This document shows, piece by piece, positions 35,364-44,467 of a stretch of DNA of 64,000 nt (position 1 is the first letter of the stretch; each line of letters opens with the position of its first letter). The translations under genes and the position numbers were made by a program. The notes beneath the pieces were generated by a model that saw only the letters and a program-made list of their open reading frames with translations, had not been told where the DNA came from and did no database searches. Source of the stretch: UBA1672 sp050633325 (GTDB taxonomy: Bacteria; Pseudomonadota; Alphaproteobacteria; Micavibrionales; Micavibrionaceae); NCBI GenBank assembly GCA_050633325.1, contig JBOEGH010000004.1, positions 62,001-126,000 of the forward strand. Direction: 5' to 3'.

Positions 35364-35708
35364 ATGCCACTGAACAATTTTGTTCGGCTTATAATTGGGG
35401 GGCTTACCCTTTTTACGAGTAACAGTGGTTATGCGGCATCATCGATTTCAGATGAAGATCGAAGTAATGCGAAGTTTCGTGGGGAGATATCCGCGATTGC
35501 TTAATGGTGCGGTCTGGATTGGAGTGAGCGAAGTTTTCTACCCTTTATGAATAGTCTAAGGAAATTAGGTAAATCGGATGATGTTGTAACATTTTCATCG
35601 GTTTATCATGGCATATATATGGCTAATAAGTCCGATGATCTCGAGAAGCTTGGAAGAAAATGTGTGGCGTCGGATATTGACGGGATAAGGCCACACTTAT
35701 TTAATTAA
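35364..35708 (+). pseudogene. Small secreted-protein gene interrupted by one in-frame stop
   Basis: The frame opens at ATG 35364, 1 bp after fabI, with a clear signal peptide (residues 1-24, cleavage after SGYA). It meets TAA at 35502-35504 (codon 47). The same frame then continues open for 67 further codons to TAA 35708, with protein-like sequence: WCGLDWSERSFLPFMNSL and DVVTFSSVYHGIYMA. A single substitution of a Glu, Gln or Lys codon explains it. It is either a recent pseudogene or a base error. As it stands a 46-residue truncated secreted peptide would be made. Confidence 0.65.
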
Positions 35709-35719
35709 AGGTTTATTAT

Positions 35720-36184
35720 ATGACATGGTTCAAAGAATATGAAATTGATTATCTTCAAAAATTGCGTAGTGCAAATATGGGGGAGCATATTGGTTTTGAG
35801 TTTTTAGAAATAGGGGAGAGTTCTCTTACCGGGCGTATTCCGGTGGATCACAGAACGACCCAACCATTTGGTATATTGCACGGTGGGGCTAGTTGTGTTT
35901 TGGCGGAAACATTAGGAAGCGTTGCCGCTTGGATGACTATTGATCCTGATAAATTTCGTGCTGTTGGACTGGAGATTAATGCAAACCATATACGCGCCGT
36001 TACAAAAGGTTATGTTGTCGGTGTGTGCAGCCCATTGCATGTAGGAAGACGAACTCAGGTTTGGCAAATAGATATGCATGAGGAAGAAACAGGCAAGCGT
36101 ACGGCGGTTTCACGTTTAACTGTTGCGGTTATAGACCATGGAACTCTTAGTGCGCAGAAGGCTCCGATTCATTTGGGCTCATAA
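35720..36184 (+). CDS. Hotdog-fold thioesterase (PaaI/YdiI type)
   Basis: A 154-residue acyl-CoA thioesterase of the PaaI-like group. The signature HGGASCVLAETLGSVAA (residues about 53-69) carries the catalytic Glu-type centre. The NANHIRAV strand and GRRTQVWQIDMHEEETGK segment complete the hotdog. AAAGG precedes the ATG. The natural substrate is unknown: aryl- or hydroxybenzoyl-CoA are typical for the family. Its last 38 bp overlap the convergent gene at 36147. Confidence 0.88.
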   Translation: MTWFKEYEIDYLQKLRSANMGEHIGFEFLEIGESSLTGRIPVDHRTTQPFGILHGGASCVLAETLGSVAAWMTIDPDKFRAVGLEINANHIRAVTKGYVVGVCSPLHVGRRTQVWQIDMHEEETGKRTAVSRLTVAVIDHGTLSAQKAPIHLGS

Positions 36185-36497
36185 CTTCTTGGCACTCTTT
36201 TAATGCTGTTCTCGCCGCATCTGATAATGCATTTACCCCGTTATGTAACTCTATATTCATTGGCATGGTGATACGCCATTTCTCTCCATATGCGGAGGTT
36301 ATGTTAAAGTCAGAGTGACCTGCATTGGCACGTCTTACATTTGCTCCTGCGGCTTTGAATGCATCGATCAATCCTTTCCGGTCGCCGTCATAGCTACCTT
36401 TTGCAACTTTTTTTAAGGTATCAAGGTGATCATGTGTGAATTCTTGCTTTAGATGATCTCGCAGATTCTCAATATTTATTTTTGCTTTTTTTGTCAT
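36147..36497 (-). CDS. Unknown small basic protein
   Basis: A 116-residue cytosolic protein, MTKKAKINIENLRDHL at its start, with a helical N-terminal half and a DFNITSAYGEKWRITMP beta segment in the middle. I chose ATG 36497; an upstream alternative at 36578 would run into the aroC leader. The C-terminal 12 codons lie antisense to the end of the thioesterase gene. No family recognised. Confidence 0.6.
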   Translation of the reverse strand: MTKKAKINIENLRDHLKQEFTHDHLDTLKKVAKGSYDGDRKGLIDAFKAAGANVRRANAGHSDFNITSAYGEKWRITMPMNIELHNGVNALSDAARTALKECQEVMSPNESEPSAH

Positions 36498-36582
36498 TGT
36501 TTTTATCTTAAACGCCTCTGGTACTATTGGGCAAATGTGGTTATTGTCTTTGTACTGTAAATTATTAGGAAAAAGCAAGAGA

Positions 36583-37668
36583 ATGTCAGGTAATCGTTTC
36601 GGAACGTTATTTCAATATACTACTTTTGGTGAGAGCCACGGGCCTGCTATTGGTGCGGTTGTTGATGGTGTGCCACCACGTATTCCATTGGATGAGGAAT
36701 ATATACAGCAATTTCTTAATCAAAGGAAACCAGGGCAGAGCCGTCATACTACTCAACGTAAAGAGGCGGATGAGGTTCAAATTCTATCAGGTGTGTTTGA
36801 GGGGATGACAACAGGTACTCCTATTGGGTTATTGATTAATAATACTGACCAGAAATCAAAGGATTATGGTGATATTAAGGATAAGTTCCGACCGGGACAT
36901 GCAGATTTTACGTATAATGAAAAATATGGAATTCGTGATTATCGCGGCGGCGGCAGATCATCTGCACGTGAGACTGCTATGCGTGTTGCGGCTGGTGCTG
37001 TTGCGCGTAAGATACTTGAAAGCCAAATAGGTGATGACGTGAAAATACGTGCTTGTGTCGTTCAAGTGGGTAGTGAAAAACTTAATCGTGATAATTGGGA
37101 TTGGGATCAAGTTTCAAAAAACCCATTTTTTTCGCCTGATGCGAAGGCGGCAGAAGATTGGGCAACTTATCTTGATGGTGTTCGCAAGAACGGCTCTAGC
37201 GCAGGTGCGCTTGTTGAAATTCACGTTAGTGGCATTCCGGCAGGTATGGGTGCACCGGTTTATGACAAGCTTGATTCTGATATAGCAAAAGCAATGATGA
37301 GTATTAATGCAGTTAAAGCTGTTGAAATTGGGTCAGGGTTTGATGCTGTTTCCTTTAGTGGAGAGGATAACGCAGATGAAATTAGAATTGGTGATGATGG
37401 TAAGCCTGATTTCACATCTAATCATGCAGGAGGTATTCTAGGTGGGATATCTTCCGGTCAGGATATTGTGGCACGTGTTGGTTTTAAGCCGACAAGCTCA
37501 ATTTTAACGCCACGTAAGACGATTGATAAGGATGGGAATGAAACCGACATAATGACGAAAGGTCGACATGATCCATGTGTTGGTATTCGTGGTGTTCCTG
37601 TCGTTGAGGCAATGATGGCATGTGTGTTGGCTGACCATTGGTTACGCCATAAAGCACAGTGTTTGTAG
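36583..37668 (+). CDS. aroC: Chorismate synthase
   Basis: Last enzyme of the shikimate pathway: it converts 5-enolpyruvylshikimate 3-phosphate to chorismate using reduced FMN. It has 361 residues with the three family signatures: GESHGPAIGAVVDG near the N-terminus, the RPGHADFTYNEKYG and RGGGRSSARETAMRVAAGA block, and RHDPCVGIRGVPVVEAM near the end. I chose ATG 36583 (MSGNRFGTLFQYTTFGESHG); the longer frame adds 16 residues not found in the family. Confidence 0.98.
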   Translation: MSGNRFGTLFQYTTFGESHGPAIGAVVDGVPPRIPLDEEYIQQFLNQRKPGQSRHTTQRKEADEVQILSGVFEGMTTGTPIGLLINNTDQKSKDYGDIKDKFRPGHADFTYNEKYGIRDYRGGGRSSARETAMRVAAGAVARKILESQIGDDVKIRACVVQVGSEKLNRDNWDWDQVSKNPFFSPDAKAAEDWATYLDGVRKNGSSAGALVEIHVSGIPAGMGAPVYDKLDSDIAKAMMSINAVKAVEIGSGFDAVSFSGEDNADEIRIGDDGKPDFTSNHAGGILGGISSGQDIVARVGFKPTSSILTPRKTIDKDGNETDIMTKGRHDPCVGIRGVPVVEAMMACVLADHWLRHKAQCL

Positions 37669-37691
37669 ATTATAGTTTTTGAAAGAAAATA

Positions 37692-39617
37692 ATGATGAAT
37701 AAAAATCCATGGTCAAAGCGTAGAAGTTTATATAGCTCCCCAGTTCCTAAGACGGTTGCCAGACCTAAGTCCAAGTGGAAAATACTTCCTGTATTATGGA
37801 GGGCGTTAAAAAAAACATGCATGTTTATAGGTGCTAGTGTTTTGTTCATGATTGTTGTTACGTCATGGTCTCTTTCTTCAGTTGTTGATGAGGTAAATGT
37901 GAAATTGCCTGATCAAATGATTTTGGTTATGGAGCTAGATGGTGAAATTTCAGATGTACCGGTACAGGCAAGCTTTATTGACCCATTTAGCAATAACGTA
38001 AAAACAATGAAAACGTTCACTGATGCAATTGAGCATGCTAAAACTGATCCTCGTGTTGAAGGGATATATGCGAAGTTAAAACCCGGTAGTTATGCTGTCG
38101 CGCATATTGAAGAAATAAGAGCAGCCGTAAGAAGTTTCAGGCAAAGCGGTAAGCCAGCATACATATATGCACCGTCATATAGTAATGGCCTGGGTGGGTA
38201 TTATCTTGCTTCTGGCTTCGGCGAGGTATGGATACAGCCAATGGGCAACCTTATGATTGCCGGTTTGAATGCTGAAATGCCTTTTTTGCGTGATGTCTTG
38301 GATAAAATAGGGGTCGAACCACAATTTTTTCAACGCAAAGAGTATAAAAGCGCGTATGAGAGTCTGACTAATTCGGAAATATCTGATGCTAATCGCTATT
38401 CTATGACAGAATTGATAGAAGGCCTCTATGATGTGTTGAGTAAAGATATATCTAAAGATAGAGATATAAGTGCAGAAGCATTCGGCGCATTAGTTGATCG
38501 TGGTGTTTTGTTGGCTGATGAAGCATTGGATGCAGGTCTTGTTGATGTCGTTGGATACTCTGATCAGCTAGTTGATAAAATTAACGTCGATGTTACAGGT
38601 GAAAAAGATAGCGATAGCCTGTCTTACATAAAGTTTGACGCATATATGAATGACATAAACAAACCGGTTAATGCGTTTTCCAAATCTATGGCTAAGAAGG
38701 ATGACGGTGTTAGTTCCGCGCCACGTGTTGCCTTGGTTTATGCCGTTGGTGCAATTGTTGATACGGATAGTAATGGTGCATCTATGCATGTTGGTGTAAT
38801 GGGTGGAGATGTTGCCGCAGCAGATAAAATTTCTGCGGCATTATTAACTGCGGCATATGATGATGAAATAGATGCGGTTGTTCTACGTGTTGATAGCCCC
38901 GGTGGTTCTCCTGTTGCATCAGAAACTATTTTACGTGCGGTGGAAAAAGTTCAAGAAGAGGGTAAAACCGTTACTGTTTCTATGGGGCCTACTGCCGCAT
39001 CCGGTGGATATTGGGTGTCTGCATATGCTGATGAAATATTTGTTTTACCTACGACAATCACGGGTTCTATAGGTGTGTTAGGAGGGAAGATATCTGCGCA
39101 AAAACTATGGGATAATTTAGGCGTTAATTGGGAGCGTATAAGTAAGGGCGAGAATGCTGCTATGTTTTCTGCAAATACACCATTTTCCAAGAGTGAAGCA
39201 GAACGCATGAATATGATGTTGGATAACATTTATGACGGATTTCTTAAGCGCGTATCTAAAGGTCGTAATATGAGTATTGAGCAAGTTGATAAAATTGCTC
39301 GCGGGCGAGTATGGACAGGGGTTAGTGCTGTAAAGATAGGAATTGCAGATCAATTGGGTGGATTAAATGATGCGTTGAACTATGCTGCGGTACAGGCAGG
39401 TGGGACAGATCGTAATGATGTTGATGTTGTTATATTGCCAAAGCCTTTAACCCCTGTCGAAGAGTTTATTCAATTTCTTGAAGGGCAAGTAATGGCAGGG
39501 AAAATTATGGGAGTTCAGGCTAATATACTACGTAATTTACAGCCGTTAATGTTTGATATTATGATCATGAATAATTCAACGGATAATTCAGTTTATGCAC
39601 CCGTTCGCGTCCATTAA
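37692..39617 (+). CDS. sppA: Signal peptide peptidase SppA, 67-kDa type
   Basis: Inner-membrane serine protease that degrades released signal peptides. It has 641 residues: a basic N-terminus, one membrane anchor (about 45-67), and two tandem S49 domains. By alignment with the E. coli enzyme the catalytic lysine is K219 in QRKEYKSAYES, in the first domain, and the catalytic serine is S437 in AASGGYWVSAYAD, in the second. GAAAGAA precedes ATGATG, so either of two starts is possible. It follows aroC by 23 bp. Confidence 0.96.
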   Translation: MMNKNPWSKRRSLYSSPVPKTVARPKSKWKILPVLWRALKKTCMFIGASVLFMIVVTSWSLSSVVDEVNVKLPDQMILVMELDGEISDVPVQASFIDPFSNNVKTMKTFTDAIEHAKTDPRVEGIYAKLKPGSYAVAHIEEIRAAVRSFRQSGKPAYIYAPSYSNGLGGYYLASGFGEVWIQPMGNLMIAGLNAEMPFLRDVLDKIGVEPQFFQRKEYKSAYESLTNSEISDANRYSMTELIEGLYDVLSKDISKDRDISAEAFGALVDRGVLLADEALDAGLVDVVGYSDQLVDKINVDVTGEKDSDSLSYIKFDAYMNDINKPVNAFSKSMAKKDDGVSSAPRVALVYAVGAIVDTDSNGASMHVGVMGGDVAAADKISAALLTAAYDDEIDAVVLRVDSPGGSPVASETILRAVEKVQEEGKTVTVSMGPTAASGGYWVSAYADEIFVLPTTITGSIGVLGGKISAQKLWDNLGVNWERISKGENAAMFSANTPFSKSEAERMNMMLDNIYDGFLKRVSKGRNMSIEQVDKIARGRVWTGVSAVKIGIADQLGGLNDALNYAAVQAGGTDRNDVDVVILPKPLTPVEEFIQFLEGQVMAGKIMGVQANILRNLQPLMFDIMIMNNSTDNSVYAPVRVH

Positions 39618-39624
39618 TTATAAC

Positions 39625-40386
39625 TTATGCGGCGTTATTTGTGCTTTTGGATTCATCTATGTTTAAGTGATCTTCTTCTTCGAACATAGGGCGTAGTTGG
39701 TCATACATATCATGAAATGACATTATTATATGATCCGAACCAAGGTTATTCTCTATAACTCCCATTGACGCACTTAAAGCAACAGCAATTGGGACAATTT
39801 TTCCATCGACCAGTTTGTCTGCTGCTAATGCTGTTGTAACGTCTTTGTGTCTATCACCAAGAAACCATATTGTTTCATCTTTATTTGGTTCAATTTCCAT
39901 ACGTTTTAATGCCATTAATACCGGCTCTGGGTTTGGCTTTGAGTTTTGAATATCCTCACGAAACACTGTAGCTTTGAAATAATCGTTAAGATCAAATTTG
40001 TTCAGGATATCGTGACCATATCCCTTGCCAAGACCATTACTAACCAAGCCAATTGGTATGTTGTGTTTTGTTAGCAGGTCTAAAACATCGTATAGGCCGG
40101 GGCAGGGTTGTACTATTTGTTCAACAGGCTTTCTACGTACTTTATGAATTGCACGGTGAACAAGTAGACGTGGTTTCTTCTTTGTTGGGTTTAACCATTC
40201 AGGATCGTGCCATTCCGGTACCATACGACCTTTTGCACCACGTTTAAAAAGCCATGAAAACAGCTTTGACAGTTTGTAACAGATACCGTCTAGGAATTCT
40301 AAAATATGTAATAAATGTGGGTTTATATGTCTGACGGCTGTTCCGTCCATATCAAATATTACAATTGTTGGTTTTTTGATCGACAT
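39625..40386 (-). CDS. HAD-superfamily phosphatase
   Basis: A 253-residue haloacid-dehalogenase hydrolase. Motif I is FDMDGT at residues 11-16, motif II is LVSNG, the lysine of motif III lies in ENIQNSKPNPEP-like SKPNPEPVL, and motif IV is LGDRHKDVT. An insert of basic residues (about 65-90) between motif I and II could form the cap. The substrate is unknown, possibly a sugar phosphate or phosphoglycolate. It lies downstream of dxs by 16 bp and may be co-transcribed with it. Confidence 0.9.
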   Translation of the reverse strand: MSIKKPTIVIFDMDGTAVRHINPHLLHILEFLDGICYKLSKLFSWLFKRGAKGRMVPEWHDPEWLNPTKKKPRLLVHRAIHKVRRKPVEQIVQPCPGLYDVLDLLTKHNIPIGLVSNGLGKGYGHDILNKFDLNDYFKATVFREDIQNSKPNPEPVLMALKRMEIEPNKDETIWFLGDRHKDVTTALAADKLVDGKIVPIAVALSASMGVIENNLGSDHIIMSFHDMYDQLRPMFEEEDHLNIDESKSTNNAA

Positions 40387-40402
40387 TTAAACAATTCTAA
40401 TT

Positions 40403-42361
40403 CTAAATTAGTGAAGAGGCAAGGGCAGCTATATGTTTCGCATTCAGTCCTGCTTCATCATATTGCGAAAATGGAGTGTCGTGATCTTGGAAAGTGTCAG
40501 GCAATGTCATTGTTCTAACTTTTAAACCTTTATCCATGGCCCCTTGGCTTGATAGATGTTCAAGTACAGATGCCCCAAAGCCACCGCTTGATCCTTCTTC
40601 TACTGTGATTAGCGCATCGTGGTCTTTGGCAAGTTGTAATATAAGTTCTTTGTCAATTGGCTTGGCAAATCTTGCATCCGCAATTGTAATATCCAAACCT
40701 AACTTATCTTTTAAGATTGCTGCTGCATTTTTTGCTTCTTCAAGGCGCGTACCTAATGAAATTATAGCAATCTTTTTACCTTTTTGGATCATGCGGCCTT
40801 TACCGATTGCAATTTCTTTTGCCGTTTCAGATAGTGCGGCGCCGGTACCTTCGCCTCTGGGGTATCTGAATGCAATAGGGCCATCATTATAATTTGCTGC
40901 TGTTATAACCATGCTTGTAAGTTCTGCCTCGTCTGAGGGAGCCATTATTACGAAGTTTGGAAGGCATGCGAGGTATGCTATGTCAAAACTGCCTGCGTGA
41001 GTTTGTCCATCTGCACCAACCAAACCTGCGCGGTCAATTGCAAAACGTACGGGCAGATTTTGTATGGCTACATCATGTACTATTTGATCGTATGCGCGTT
41101 GTAAAAAGGTGGAGTATATAGTAACAAAAGGCTTGTAACCTTCTGTTGCCATACCTGCGGCAAAGGTGACTGCATGTTGTTCGGCTATACCAACATCAAA
41201 GGTGCGATCTGGAAATTCTTGAGCAAATGCATCCATTCCCGTTCCCGAAGGCATTGCCGCGGTAATGCCAACAATTTTTTTATCTTTATGCGCAAGGTCA
41301 ATTAATGCATCAGCGTATGTTTGAGTGTAGCTAGGAGCGCTAGGCTTCCCTTTTGTTTGCGCTCCTGTAACAACATCGAATGTTTTTACGCCATGCATTT
41401 TATCATCCGACTTTTCGGCGGGTATGTATCCTTTACCTTTTTGCGTTATGGCATGGATTAAGATTGGCCCTTCGTGGTCGCTGTCACGAATGTTACGAAG
41501 AATAGGGAGTAGGTGCTCAAGATTATGTCCATCTACAGGGCCGATGTAATAAAATCCCATTTCTTCAAACATGCTCCCGCTGCCTAAAGCCATTCTTGCG
41601 CTTTCTTCTGCGCGTTTTGCGACATGTCGAATTGGTGATGGAAGTATATCCGTTATCTTCTTTCCTAGCTCACGTGCAGTGATATAAGGTTTTGAAGAAA
41701 CAATTTTTGTAAGATGTCTGCTCATCGCGCCGACTGGTGGAGCAATTGACATTTCGTTGTCGTTTAATATTACGATAAGTTTACTTTTATTACCGTTCAC
41801 AGTCTGAGCACCGGCGTTGTTCATGGCCTCGTACGCCATACCTGCGGACATTGCACCATCACCGATAACGGCTATTACGTGGTTATTACTGTCTTCATTG
41901 CCCTCAAGGCTTGATAGATCACGAGCAATTGCCATTCCGTATCCTGCGGAAATAGAAGTAGAGCTGTGCGCCGCGCCGAATGGGTCGTATTCGCTTTCGC
42001 TGCGTTTGGTAAATCCGGATAATCCACCACCTTGTCGTAAGGTGTGCATTTCGTTCTTGCGTCCGGTCAGTATCTTGTGAGGGTATGATTGATGACCTAC
42101 ATCCCATATTATCCGATCTTTGGGTGTGTCGAATACGGCGTGCAGGGCGACAGTAAGCTCTACCACGCCTAATCCTGCTCCTAAGTGACCGCCAGTCTTT
42201 GCAACATTAACGATCATATGTCTACGAACATCATCCGCAAGTTCTATAAGATCACTATCAGATAGTGATTGCATATCGCATGGCAAATCGACGGAATCTA
42301 ATATTGATTCTGCCTCATTTTCGTTTGAGGTGTGATTTGTGTTGTTCTGTGCTTGTTTCAT
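40403..42361 (-). CDS. dxs: 1-Deoxy-D-xylulose-5-phosphate synthase
   Basis: Thiamine-diphosphate enzyme that condenses pyruvate with glyceraldehyde 3-phosphate, the entry step of the MEP isoprenoid pathway. About 652 residues. The ThDP motif is GDGAMSAGMAYEAMNNAG through LNDNEMS; WDVGHQSYPHKILTG and the transketolase DRAGLVGADGQTHAG region are present. ATG 42361 is preferred (MKQAQNN) over an upstream start. It is the downstream end of an xseB-ispA-x-x-dxs series. Confidence 0.97.
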   Translation of the reverse strand: MKQAQNNTNHTSNENEAESILDSVDLPCDMQSLSDSDLIELADDVRRHMIVNVAKTGGHLGAGLGVVELTVALHAVFDTPKDRIIWDVGHQSYPHKILTGRKNEMHTLRQGGGLSGFTKRSESEYDPFGAAHSSTSISAGYGMAIARDLSSLEGNEDSNNHVIAVIGDGAMSAGMAYEAMNNAGAQTVNGNKSKLIVILNDNEMSIAPPVGAMSRHLTKIVSSKPYITARELGKKITDILPSPIRHVAKRAEESARMALGSGSMFEEMGFYYIGPVDGHNLEHLLPILRNIRDSDHEGPILIHAITQKGKGYIPAEKSDDKMHGVKTFDVVTGAQTKGKPSAPSYTQTYADALIDLAHKDKKIVGITAAMPSGTGMDAFAQEFPDRTFDVGIAEQHAVTFAAGMATEGYKPFVTIYSTFLQRAYDQIVHDVAIQNLPVRFAIDRAGLVGADGQTHAGSFDIAYLACLPNFVIMAPSDEAELTSMVITAANYNDGPIAFRYPRGEGTGAALSETAKEIAIGKGRMIQKGKKIAIISLGTRLEEAKNAAAILKDKLGLDITIADARFAKPIDKELILQLAKDHDALITVEEGSSGGFGASVLEHLSSQGAMDKGLKVRTMTLPDTFQDHDTPFSQYDEAGLNAKHIAALASSLI

Positions 42362-42463
42362 CGTTTGTCTTTTTAACCCAAAGGCGACAATCGGGCAAAG
42401 CATTTTTTATCTTATGCCTAATTATAATTACGCAGTATCCATTAAGATGTAATGTTTGTTGAT

Positions 42464-42769
42464 TTAAACTGGGCTTGTTATCGATGGTGGAGCCATACCA
42501 CCAAAGTTAGAATCAATTCCAAAGTCCAGATCAGGAGCAGCAGGGGCGACAAATTCAGGTGTGATTGCGGTCATATCAAGACCACCGTCTAATGAGCCAA
42601 CGGTTTCCAAAGTTGATATTGTCAAATCTGCCATCATGGAAAGGCCAAGAAAGTTCATAAGAGTTCCCATCGGGTTATCAGCAGTACGATCTTCTTGTTG
42701 AAAAGGAAGTATGTCAGACTCATTTAGGCCTGGCTGATTATCTTCTTGTGATGGCGTCTGTGTCGTCAT
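42464..42769 (-). CDS. Unknown 101-residue protein between ispA and dxs
   Basis: Acidic, hydrophilic, with a mid-chain helix (MGTLMNFLGLSMMADLTI) and a Pro/Ala-rich C-terminus. AGGAAT stands about 6-11 bases before the ATG. No domain, signal peptide or cysteines. It separates ispA from dxs, which are usually neighbours in alphaproteobacteria, and precedes dxs by about 100 bp. Confidence 0.6.
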   Translation of the reverse strand: MTTQTPSQEDNQPGLNESDILPFQQEDRTADNPMGTLMNFLGLSMMADLTISTLETVGSLDGGLDMTAITPEFVAPAAPDLDFGIDSNFGGMAPPSITSPV

Positions 42770-42832
42770 AACTTTATTCCTGAATTACGTGTATTGGTAA
42801 ATTATAAAGGTTTGCAGTAAAATAAGCAAATT

Positions 42833-43129
42833 TTATAATATTTGTTGGGCGATCATTAGGGGAACCCATATAGTGTGCTCAGGCTTTGTTATGTCGCCGT
42901 CTTTTACCCTTACAAGTAATATTCGTGTGTCAGGTAGTATCCTGTCATATATTTCTTGTTTTATATCATCCAGCTTTACGTGTTTACCTTCGCCTGTTTC
43001 ACCAATTGCGGCAATATATAGCTCACCATGTTCAACATCGATTGATGCCCATTCAGGCTCAAACCCAAGTGGCTCACTATACATGAAAGCAATCTCATTG
43101 CTTTGGTTCAGGATTAGGTTCGCTCTCAT
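42833..43129 (-). CDS. Unknown 98-residue protein coupled to ispA
   Basis: Compact mixed alpha/beta protein with a strand-rich first half (EWASIDVEHGELYIAAIGETG) and a C-terminal WVPLMIAQQIL helix. Its ATG overlaps the ispA stop codon (ATGA arrangement at 43126-43129), so it is translated by coupling with IspA. No family recognised. The tight coupling argues that it is a real gene. Confidence 0.7.
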   Translation of the reverse strand: MRANLILNQSNEIAFMYSEPLGFEPEWASIDVEHGELYIAAIGETGEGKHVKLDDIKQEIYDRILPDTRILLVRVKDGDITKPEHTIWVPLMIAQQIL

Positions 43130-44037
43130 GCGCGACGTTCCAGAACATACAAGGCTAGGTCTTTAAGCATCTGCGCGCGACCTTCGAAAATTTTAAGATG
43201 GGCAATTGCTTGATGCACCAGCATATCTGCTCTTTCTTGTGCTTGCTCTTTACCCATTGCCGAAACGAATGTCGCTTTTCCTGCTGCTTCGTCTTTTCCT
43301 GTGTCTTTTCCTGTGTCTTGTGGGTCTGCTTCGACATCGAGAATGTCGTCTGTTACTTGGAAGGCAAGACCAAGGTCGTGAGCGTAGTTGCATAGAGCAC
43401 GTTTTTGCGGCTCTCCTGCTTTACCTAATATTGCCCCAGCTTCGCAAGCAAACGCCATTAATTTACCGGTTTTCATGCGTTGTAATCTTGATATTGTTCC
43501 TAGGTCGAACTCTTGATTTTCTGCCAACAGATCAAGCATCTGTCCACCGACCATACCGTGTCCGCCAGATGCCTTTGCAAGAGTTTGGATAAGTTCACAA
43601 CGGATGCGTGGGTCTTCGTGCGTTTCGTTTTCGCTTAGTATTTCAAATGCCAGAGTAAGAAGGGCATCGCCGGCAAGTATTGCAGTTGCTTCATCATATT
43701 GTATGTGGACAGTTGGCTTTCCGCGACGCAAAGCGGCATCATCCATAGATGGTAAATCGTCATGAACCAATGAATAGCAATGTATAAATTCAAGAGCAGC
43801 AGCAACACGTCGTGCACGCGCAGGGTCAACGTTAAACAGTGCGGCGGAGTGCATTACAAGAAATGGTCGTAGCCTTTTTCCACCATTTAAAGTTCCGTGG
43901 CGCATAGCATCATAGAGGTGATTCTCAGGCAAGTCAGTTTCAGGTAGAAGGCGGCTGATTGTTTTGTTGATGGCCTCTGAAACATTATTCATTTCACTTT
44001 GTAATTCCGGGTGTGCATCTCTTGGGGAGGGGGCCAT
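43126..44037 (-). CDS. ispA: Farnesyl/geranylgeranyl diphosphate synthase
   Basis: Short-chain trans-prenyltransferase making farnesyl (possibly geranylgeranyl) diphosphate. It has 303 residues, GGKRLRP at 52-58, the first aspartate motif HDDLPSMDD (92-100) with the bacterial two-residue insertion, and the second DDILD at 230-234. A small DTGKDTGK duplication follows the second motif at 241-248. It starts 3 bp after xseB and its stop overlaps the next gene, so the group is one operon. Confidence 0.96.
   Translation of the reverse strand: MAPSPRDAHPELQSEMNNVSEAINKTISRLLPETDLPENHLYDAMRHGTLNGGKRLRPFLVMHSAALFNVDPARARRVAAALEFIHCYSLVHDDLPSMDDAALRRGKPTVHIQYDEATAILAGDALLTLAFEILSENETHEDPRIRCELIQTLAKASGGHGMVGGQMLDLLAENQEFDLGTISRLQRMKTGKLMAFACEAGAILGKAGEPQKRALCNYAHDLGLAFQVTDDILDVEADPQDTGKDTGKDEAAGKATFVSAMGKEQAQERADMLVHQAIAHLKIFEGRAQMLKDLALYVLERRA
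43292..43315. repeat. 12-bp tandem duplication inside ispA
   Basis: Two exact adjacent copies of TCTTTTCCTGTG (43292-43303 and 43304-43315). In frame they add a second DTGK unit to IspA. Confidence 0.9.
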
Positions 44038-44040
44038 GTT

Positions 44041-44286
44041 TTATACTTCCGAGTCTAGGGGTTGTGTTTCAATAGATCCATTATTTCCAATAGATATTTT
44101 TTCAATTTTTGCCTGAGCATCGCGTAGTTTGTTATCGCAATGTGCCTTTAAAGCGATACCTCTTTCATAAGAAAATATAGAATCTTCCAAAGCTGACTCT
44201 CCAGTTTCAAGGCCTCTAACAATATGTTCCAACTCTTTTAATGCTTCTTCAAAGCTTAAGTCATTGATTGCTTTTTGTTCTGACAT
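44041..44286 (-). CDS. xseB: Exodeoxyribonuclease VII small subunit
   Basis: Small helical subunit that, with XseA, degrades single-stranded DNA from both ends. It has 81 residues, with the family core LSFEEALKELEHIVRGLETGESALEDSIFSYERG in the first 50. The large subunit is not in this window. First gene of the xseB-ispA unit. Confidence 0.95.
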   Translation of the reverse strand: MSEQKAINDLSFEEALKELEHIVRGLETGESALEDSIFSYERGIALKAHCDNKLRDAQAKIEKISIGNNGSIETQPLDSEV

Positions 44287-44467
44287 TTACTTACTCTAAT
44301 AAAATTTATTTGACTAAACGCAGCGAATTGTAAGCCAGAACAGCTTTTTGCTCAAGTGCTAAGTTTTACTCTAATATTTGGATGTGATCATGTACTAACG
44401 TTGATTAAATTAGTCGCTTAAATTTTTTGTGAGATTTGTAGGCAGGTAAGCTGTGTTAGTGCTTTTT

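Noticed and set aside
43206..43592. Open plus-strand frame opposite ispA
   Set aside because: Leu/Cys/Phe-rich translation of the antisense strand of a well-supported gene.
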